Source: Pseudomonadota bacterium (GTDB taxonomy: Bacteria > Pseudomonadota > Gammaproteobacteria > Xanthomonadales > Xanthomonadaceae). Taken from it: a stretch of 8,309 nucleotides of DNA. The stretch is taken from NCBI GenBank assembly GCA_023444765.1, contig JAEXLY010000329.1, positions 1-8,309 on the forward strand, read 5' to 3'. The position numbers and the translations under genes are program-made. The notes under the pieces were generated by a model. That model made no database searches and was not told the DNA's origin. It worked only from the letters and a program-made list of their open reading frames with translations. Positions within the stretch are counted from its first letter, which is position 1. Each line of letters opens with the position of its first letter. This document shows positions 5,026 to 8,309 of this stretch, one piece after another.

Positions 5026-5529
5026 TCAGTGCGATTCCCGCCGCCACTCGGCCTGCAGAGCCTCGGCCACGGCCGCCGGCACGAAGCCGGACACGTCGCC
5101 GCCCAGACGCGAGATCTCCCGCACCAGCGACGAGGAAATGAAGCCGTGCTGCTCGGCCGGGGTCAGGAACAGCGTTTCGACCTCGGGGATGAGATGGCGG
5201 TTCATGCTCGCCATCTGGAACTCGTACTCGAAGTCGGACACCGCGCGCAGGCCACGCAGCAGGATGCCGCCGCCGACCTCGCGCACGAAGTGCGCCAGCA
5301 GCGAGTCGAAGCCCAGCACCTCGACGTTGGCGTGGTGCGACAGCGCCTCGCGCGCCAGCCCGACGCGCACGTCCAGCGGCAGCGTCGGGCGCTTGGACGG
5401 ACTGGCCGCCACGCCCACCACCAGTCGTTCGCACAGCGGCGCGGCGCGATCGACCAGGTCGATGTGGCCGTTGGTGATCGGATCGAAGGTACCGGGATAG
5501 ACCGCGGTGCGTGTGCGGGCCGGGCTCAT
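5026..5529 (-). CDS. coaD: Phosphopantetheine adenylyltransferase (PPAT)
   Basis: A 167-residue cytoplasmic enzyme that transfers AMP from ATP to 4'-phosphopantetheine, giving dephospho-CoA, the penultimate step of coenzyme A synthesis. It has the nucleotidyltransferase signature YPGTFDPITNGH (11-22), with Thr14 and His22 matching the catalytic T/HxGH residues. Also seen are ASPSKRP (42-48), LRGLRAVSDFEYE (91-103, phosphopantetheine and ATP contacts) and FISSSLVRE (130-138). The length is normal (E. coli about 160). The ATG at 5529 is preceded by no good Shine-Dalgarno, but the N-terminus fits the family. An extended -10 element lies about 40 nt upstream within the 65-bp gap after rsmD, suggesting its own promoter. 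Adjacency to rsmD is common in proteobacteria. Confidence 0.97.
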   Translation of the reverse strand: MSPARTRTAVYPGTFDPITNGHIDLVDRAAPLCERLVVGVAASPSKRPTLPLDVRVGLAREALSHHANVEVLGFDSLLAHFVREVGGGILLRGLRAVSDFEYEFQMASMNRHLIPEVETLFLTPAEQHGFISSSLVREISRLGGDVSGFVPAAVAEALQAEWRRESH

Positions 5530-5568
5530 GGTCGGGCGGGTTCGCGGTCGTTGTCCGGGGTCGCGGCC

Positions 5569-5577
5569 AGTGTATCA
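5569..5577 (-). promoter_or_regulatory. Extended -10 promoter of coaD
   Basis: TGATACACT (5577-5569, minus strand) is an extended -10 of the form TGnTAnACT. The best -35 choices near 5597-5592 match only about half of TTGACA. The start of transcription would fall near 5562, giving a leader of about 33 nt before the coaD ATG. It would allow coaD and the lipoprotein to be transcribed independently of rsmD. Confidence 0.42.
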
Positions 5578-5582
5578 GCGCG

Positions 5583-5608
5583 ACCGACCGCGGTTCAGCC
5601 GCGTCGGT
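5583..5608 (-). other. Hairpin carrying the rsmD stop codon in its loop
   Basis: On the minus strand ACCGACGCGG (5608-5599) pairs with CCGCGGTCGGT (5593-5583), giving 10 bp with one bulged G. The 5-nt loop (5598-5594) contains the rsmD stop codon TGA. No U-tract follows; the next feature is the coaD -10 element. It may attenuate read-through from rsmD into coaD or protect the rsmD 3' end. Confidence 0.4.
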
Positions 5609-6152
5609 AGAGCGCGTGGCGGGTTTCGCGGGTGGTGCCCTCGCGGTGCAGTCGCCAGTCGCCGCCCGGCGCGATGTTGCGCTGCAGCGGACCTTCGACG
5701 TACAGCCACGCTTCGTCGGCCACCCACGGGCCGAGTTGCGCCAGCACGGGCTCCCACAGGTCCGCGGTGAATGGCGGGTCGGCGAACACCACGTCGAACC
5801 GGCCGTGCAGCGGGGCGCGCAGGAAGACCAGCGCATCGGCCTGCACGACGGTCGCCGCCGCGCCGCCCTCCAGGCGCCCCGCGGCCGCGCGCAGCGCTTC
5901 GCACTGGCGCGCATCGCGCTCGACCAGCAACGCCTCGCGCGCACCTCGCGACAGTGCTTCCAGCCCGAGCGCGCCGCTGCCAGCGAACAGGTCCAGCACG
6001 CGCGCGCCGGGCAATGCCGGCTGCAGCCAGTTGAACAGCGTCTCGCGGGTCCGGTCCGGGGTGGGCCGCAATCCCTGCGCGTCGGCCACGGGCAGGCGCG
6101 TGCCGCGCCAGAGGCCGCCGATGATGCGCACGCTGCCGGGGCCGCGCTTCAC
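5595..6152 (-). CDS. rsmD: 16S rRNA m2G966 methyltransferase RsmD
   Basis: A 185-residue S-adenosylmethionine-dependent enzyme that methylates N2 of G966 in 16S rRNA (E. coli numbering) during small-subunit assembly. The N-terminal VRIIGGLWRGTRLPV (8-22) and RPTPDRTRETLFNWL (29-43) are RsmD hallmarks. The SAM-binding motif I is DLFAGSGALGLEALSRGA (54-71), followed by VERD (78-81). The catalytic DPPF is at 125-128. The C-terminal YVEGPL and WRLHREG segments also match. The start is GTG at 6152, overlapping the stop of the DUF885 gene as GTGA. The residues GPGSVRIIGG align with the usual N-terminus; a second GTG at 6131 is possible but would trim it. The nearest Shine-Dalgarno-like AAGG (6169-6166) is 13 nt away, so initiation probably depends on coupling. 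Confidence 0.95.
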   Translation of the reverse strand: MKRGPGSVRIIGGLWRGTRLPVADAQGLRPTPDRTRETLFNWLQPALPGARVLDLFAGSGALGLEALSRGAREALLVERDARQCEALRAAAGRLEGGAAATVVQADALVFLRAPLHGRFDVVFADPPFTADLWEPVLAQLGPWVADEAWLYVEGPLQRNIAPGGDWRLHREGTTRETRHALYRRG

Positions 6153-7948
6153 GGCGCCGGCGCCGCCTTCTGCGTGCCGATGTAACGGCGCACTTCCTCT
6201 TCGAGCGTCGGAAGCGGCACCGAACCGAGGTTCAGGATGGTGTCGTGGAAGCCGCGCTGGTCGAAGCGTCCCCCCAGCTCGCGCTCGGCCTCCGCCCTCA
6301 GGTCGAGGATGGTGCGGTAGCCGAGGTAGTACGACAGCGCCTGCCCGGGCCAGGAGATGTAGCGGTCGACCTCGGTGGACACGTCGTGGCGCGCCAGCGC
6401 GGTGTGCCCGGCGAGATAGTCGATCGCCTGCTCGCGGCTCCAGCCGAACTCGTGCACGCCGGTGTCGATCACCAGCCGCGCCGCGCGCCACATCTCGAAG
6501 GTCAGCCGTCCGAATTCCTCGTAGGGCGTCTCGTAGATGCCCATCTGCGTGCCGAGCCACTCGGTATACAGGCCCCAGCCCTCACCGTAGCCGGAGAAGT
6601 ACGTCTGCTGGCGGAAATCGGGCCGGGCGGGCGCCTCCAGCGCCAGCGCCGCCTGGAAGCTGTGCCCCGGCGCGCATTCGTGCACCACCAGCGCCGGCAG
6701 GTTGTACAGCGGCCGCGAAGGCAGGTCCCAGGTATTGAACAGGCAGGCGTCCAGGCCGCCGCGGCCGGAGGTGTAGATCGGCGCGATGTCGTCGGGCACC
6801 GGCAGGATGGTGAAACGGTAGCGCGGCAGCGTGTTGAACGCGTACTTGAGCTGGCCGTCGACCTTCTTGGCGATGTAGGACGCCGTGGCCAGCAGTTCGC
6901 GCGGCGTGCGCGCGTAGAACTTCGGATCGGTGCGCAGGTACTGCAGGAACTCCTCGAACGTGCCTTCGAAGCCGGCGCGCGCCATCACCTCGCGCATGTC
7001 GGCCTGGATGCGCGCCACTTCGCGCAGGCCGATCTCGTGGATCTCTCGCGGCTCCATGTCGCGGGTGACGTACTCGCGGATCTGGGTGCGGTAGAAGGCG
7101 CGTCCGTCCGGCAGGTCGCTCGCCGCGATGGTGGTCCGCGCCCGCGGCATGTAGTCCTCGCGGATGAAGGACAGCAGGCCCGCATAGGCCGGTACCACCT
7201 GCTCCAGCACCAGCGCGCGCCCCTCGGCCTGCAGCTGGCTGCGGCGCGGCTCGGGAATCGAAGCCGGCATGGCCTCGAGCGAAGCCAGGAACGGATTGCC
7301 CGCATCGGTACGGGTATAGGGCTCGATGGTCGCGTCGCGGCCTTCGATGGCCACCCTCGGCACGCTCCAGCCCCGCGCCAGGCCGCTGCGCATGTTGGCG
7401 ATGTGCTGGTCGAAATGGCCCGGCAGGTCGCGCAGGCGGCCGAACAGTCGCTGCCAGTCGGCTTCGCGCGCATACGGCTGGCGCGGCACCAGGTAGCCCC
7501 AGAAGAACGAGTCGCTGTTGAACGGCGCCTCCCAGGTGCGCCATGTGGCCGAGTTGTAGTCGGCTTCCACCAGGCTGCGGAACACGGCGGCGTTGATGCG
7601 TTCCTGCGGCGACAGCGCCGCGGCATCGATTCCATCGAGTGCCTGCAGTACCTGCTTCCAGTACCCGGCCCTGCGTGCCCAGTCTTCGGGCGCGATGGCA
7701 GGCATGCGCGAGGACGCCTGCCAGCGGCCGTCGATCTTCTCCCGCGCGAACTCGCGCTGGCGCCAGTCCCACTCCTGCGTGTACAGCGCGCGCAGCGCCT
7801 CGTCCGCTGCGCCGGCCGCGGCCGGGGCGACCGTCGCCTGCCCTGGCCGGGTCGTCGCCGGTTCCTGCGCGGACGCGCCCGGTGCGAGCTGCAACGACAG
7901 GGCCAGCGCAAGCGCGAGCGCGGACGGACGGGCGCGGAACATGGGCAT
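6149..7948 (-). CDS. Secreted DUF885 metallopeptidase-like protein
   Basis: A 599-residue protein of the DUF885 family. A Sec signal peptide occupies about 1-27 (hydrophobic core 9-22, likely cleavage at ASA-Q, 27/28). It is mainly alpha-helical after that. The probable zinc site is HECAPGH (423-429), an HExxPGH variant of HExxH, followed by YGEGWGLYTEW (454-464) whose Glu residues could supply the third ligand. TGVHEFGWSREQAIDYL (496-512) and PGQALSYYLG (534-543) are further conserved family blocks. This arrangement suggests a gluzincin-type peptidase acting in the periplasm or outside the cell; the substrate is unknown. The ATG at 7948 has GGGGAGT (7960-7954) with its GGAG 6 nt upstream, better than the ATG at 7942. 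Its stop overlaps the rsmD start (GTGA). Family identity is firm; activity is inferred from motifs. Confidence 0.93.
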   Translation of the reverse strand: MPMFRARPSALALALALSLQLAPGASAQEPATTRPGQATVAPAAAGAADEALRALYTQEWDWRQREFAREKIDGRWQASSRMPAIAPEDWARRAGYWKQVLQALDGIDAAALSPQERINAAVFRSLVEADYNSATWRTWEAPFNSDSFFWGYLVPRQPYAREADWQRLFGRLRDLPGHFDQHIANMRSGLARGWSVPRVAIEGRDATIEPYTRTDAGNPFLASLEAMPASIPEPRRSQLQAEGRALVLEQVVPAYAGLLSFIREDYMPRARTTIAASDLPDGRAFYRTQIREYVTRDMEPREIHEIGLREVARIQADMREVMARAGFEGTFEEFLQYLRTDPKFYARTPRELLATASYIAKKVDGQLKYAFNTLPRYRFTILPVPDDIAPIYTSGRGGLDACLFNTWDLPSRPLYNLPALVVHECAPGHSFQAALALEAPARPDFRQQTYFSGYGEGWGLYTEWLGTQMGIYETPYEEFGRLTFEMWRAARLVIDTGVHEFGWSREQAIDYLAGHTALARHDVSTEVDRYISWPGQALSYYLGYRTILDLRAEAERELGGRFDQRGFHDTILNLGSVPLPTLEEEVRRYIGTQKAAPAP

Positions 7949-7984
7949 TGCTGACTCCCCGGGACGACGACTGCGAAGGGACCG

Positions 7985-8013
7985 ATGGAACCCGATCCGG
8001 CCCCTCCTGCCAA
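7985..8013 (-). promoter_or_regulatory. Promoter candidate of the DUF885-rsmD unit
   Basis: TTGGCA (8013-8008, minus strand, 5 of 6 to the -35 consensus) is followed by exactly 17 nt and TTCCAT (7990-7985, 3 of 6 to the -10). Transcription would start near 7978, about 30 nt before the ATG at 7948. The -35 box is good and the -10 box is weak. Confidence 0.35.
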
Positions 8014-8045
8014 GGGTCGGCGGTCACGGGCCGCCACATCCCCGG

Positions 8046-8054
8046 TGGTAGCAT
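8046..8054 (+). promoter_or_regulatory. Extended -10 element of ftsY
   Basis: TGGTAGCAT (8046-8054) fits an extended -10 (TGn plus TAGCAT, 4 of 6). No clear -35 is seen. The start of transcription would be near 8061, giving a 37-nt leader to the ATG at 8098. This placement argues against the in-frame ATG at 8053, which lies inside the element. Confidence 0.4.
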
Positions 8055-8097
8055 GTCCGGCTCCCGGACCACCCCCGCCGGTCCCGCGTCCTGCCTG

Positions 8098-8309
8098 ATG
8101 ATCCGACTGTTCGGCCGCAAGAAGCCAGACTCAGACAACGCCGGCGACGAGCGCGGCGGCACCGGCCCGGGCGAGCGCAGGGGCTTCAGCGTCGAGGAGC
8201 TGGCGGCGGCGTTCCCGGACGCGGCGAAGGCCCCTGCGCCCGCGCAGGACCCGTCCAGACCCGGGCAGTCGCCCGCTGGAACCGCCGCGACACCCTCGCA
8301 GGCATCGAC
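8098..8309 (+). CDS. ftsY: Probable FtsY N-terminus (partial, cut by window)
   Basis: The first 70 codons of a plus-strand gene that runs off the window. The start MIRLFGRKKPD resembles the N-terminus of FtsY, the signal recognition particle receptor GTPase, which often begins M-x-x-LF-(R/G)-RKKP. The following residues are a Pro/Ala/Gly-rich, partly charged linker (RRGFSVEELAAAFPDAA then Pro/Ala/Ser), as expected for the poorly conserved A domain. The NG GTPase domain lies beyond the edge, so the call rests on the first ten residues and on context: rsmD and ftsY diverge in E. coli and relatives, and here the DUF885 gene sits between them. No good Shine-Dalgarno precedes the ATG. An in-frame ATG at 8053 would add 15 residues but overlaps the predicted -10 element. 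It could be another protein with a basic amphipathic start. Confidence 0.66.
   Translation, partial: MIRLFGRKKPDSDNAGDERGGTGPGERRGFSVEELAAAFPDAAKAPAPAQDPSRPGQSPAGTAATPSQAS

Noticed and set aside
6245..7954. 569-codon open frame antisense to the DUF885 gene
   Set aside because: Same codon-composition effect; the DUF885 gene has signal peptide, motifs and Shine-Dalgarno, and this frame has none.
8053..8097. In-frame ATG giving ftsY 15 more residues
   Set aside because: It sits inside the extended -10 element, and the residues do not resemble the FtsY start that follows.
1..8309. CRISPR array, tRNA, insertion sequence or prophage
   Set aside because: No regularly spaced repeats, tRNA-like fold, transposase or phage structural gene is visible; the XRE regulator alone is not evidence of a prophage.

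Overview
The window is GC-rich chromosomal DNA from a gammaproteobacterium, most likely Xanthomonadaceae (Lysobacter, Luteimonas or Xanthomonas type). I infer this from the GC-rich third codon positions, the rsmD-coaD-ferredoxin-ggt gene order, and an FtsY-like N-terminus diverging near rsmD. I see no mobile element, tRNA, rRNA or CRISPR array.

Layout, left to right. Bases 1-156 are GC-rich and unassigned. Bases 157-328 are clearly more AT-rich and form the control region of a small XRE-family regulator (329-712, +). This region holds three 15-bp sites of the form GTCA-N7-TGAC; the third overlaps the -35 box of a good extended -10 promoter. The regulator ends 5 bp from the stop of an opposing gene. 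From there to 7948 everything lies on the minus strand. Read in transcription order the minus-strand genes are: a secreted DUF885 metallopeptidase-like protein, rsmD (16S rRNA m2G966 methyltransferase), coaD (phosphopantetheine adenylyltransferase), a lipoprotein of unknown function, a 348-bp structured gap, a YfhL-type 2[4Fe-4S] ferredoxin, ggt (gamma-glutamyltransferase), a metallo-beta-lactamase-fold hydrolase, and a MAPEG-family membrane protein. At the right edge the first 70 codons of a probable ftsY run off the window on the plus strand.

Organisation. Three gene pairs overlap by exactly 4 nt: DUF885/rsmD (GTGA), ferredoxin/ggt (GTGA) and MBL/MAPEG (ATGA), which suggests three translationally coupled pairs. 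Strong GC hairpins without U-tracts lie just after the stops of ggt and the lipoprotein, and one carries the rsmD stop codon in its loop. They probably mark transcript ends or processing points. The 348-bp gap downstream of the lipoprotein carries three stacked hairpins, one of which is fully paired only on the minus strand because of G-U wobbles.

Functionally, rsmD, coaD and ftsY are housekeeping genes (ribosome maturation, CoA synthesis, membrane protein targeting). ggt, the MBL hydrolase and MAPEG form a possible glutathione or detoxification group, an inference from family membership only. I see no clearly novel multi-gene system. The least explained elements are the operator array of the XRE regulator and the hairpin array at 4353-4499.
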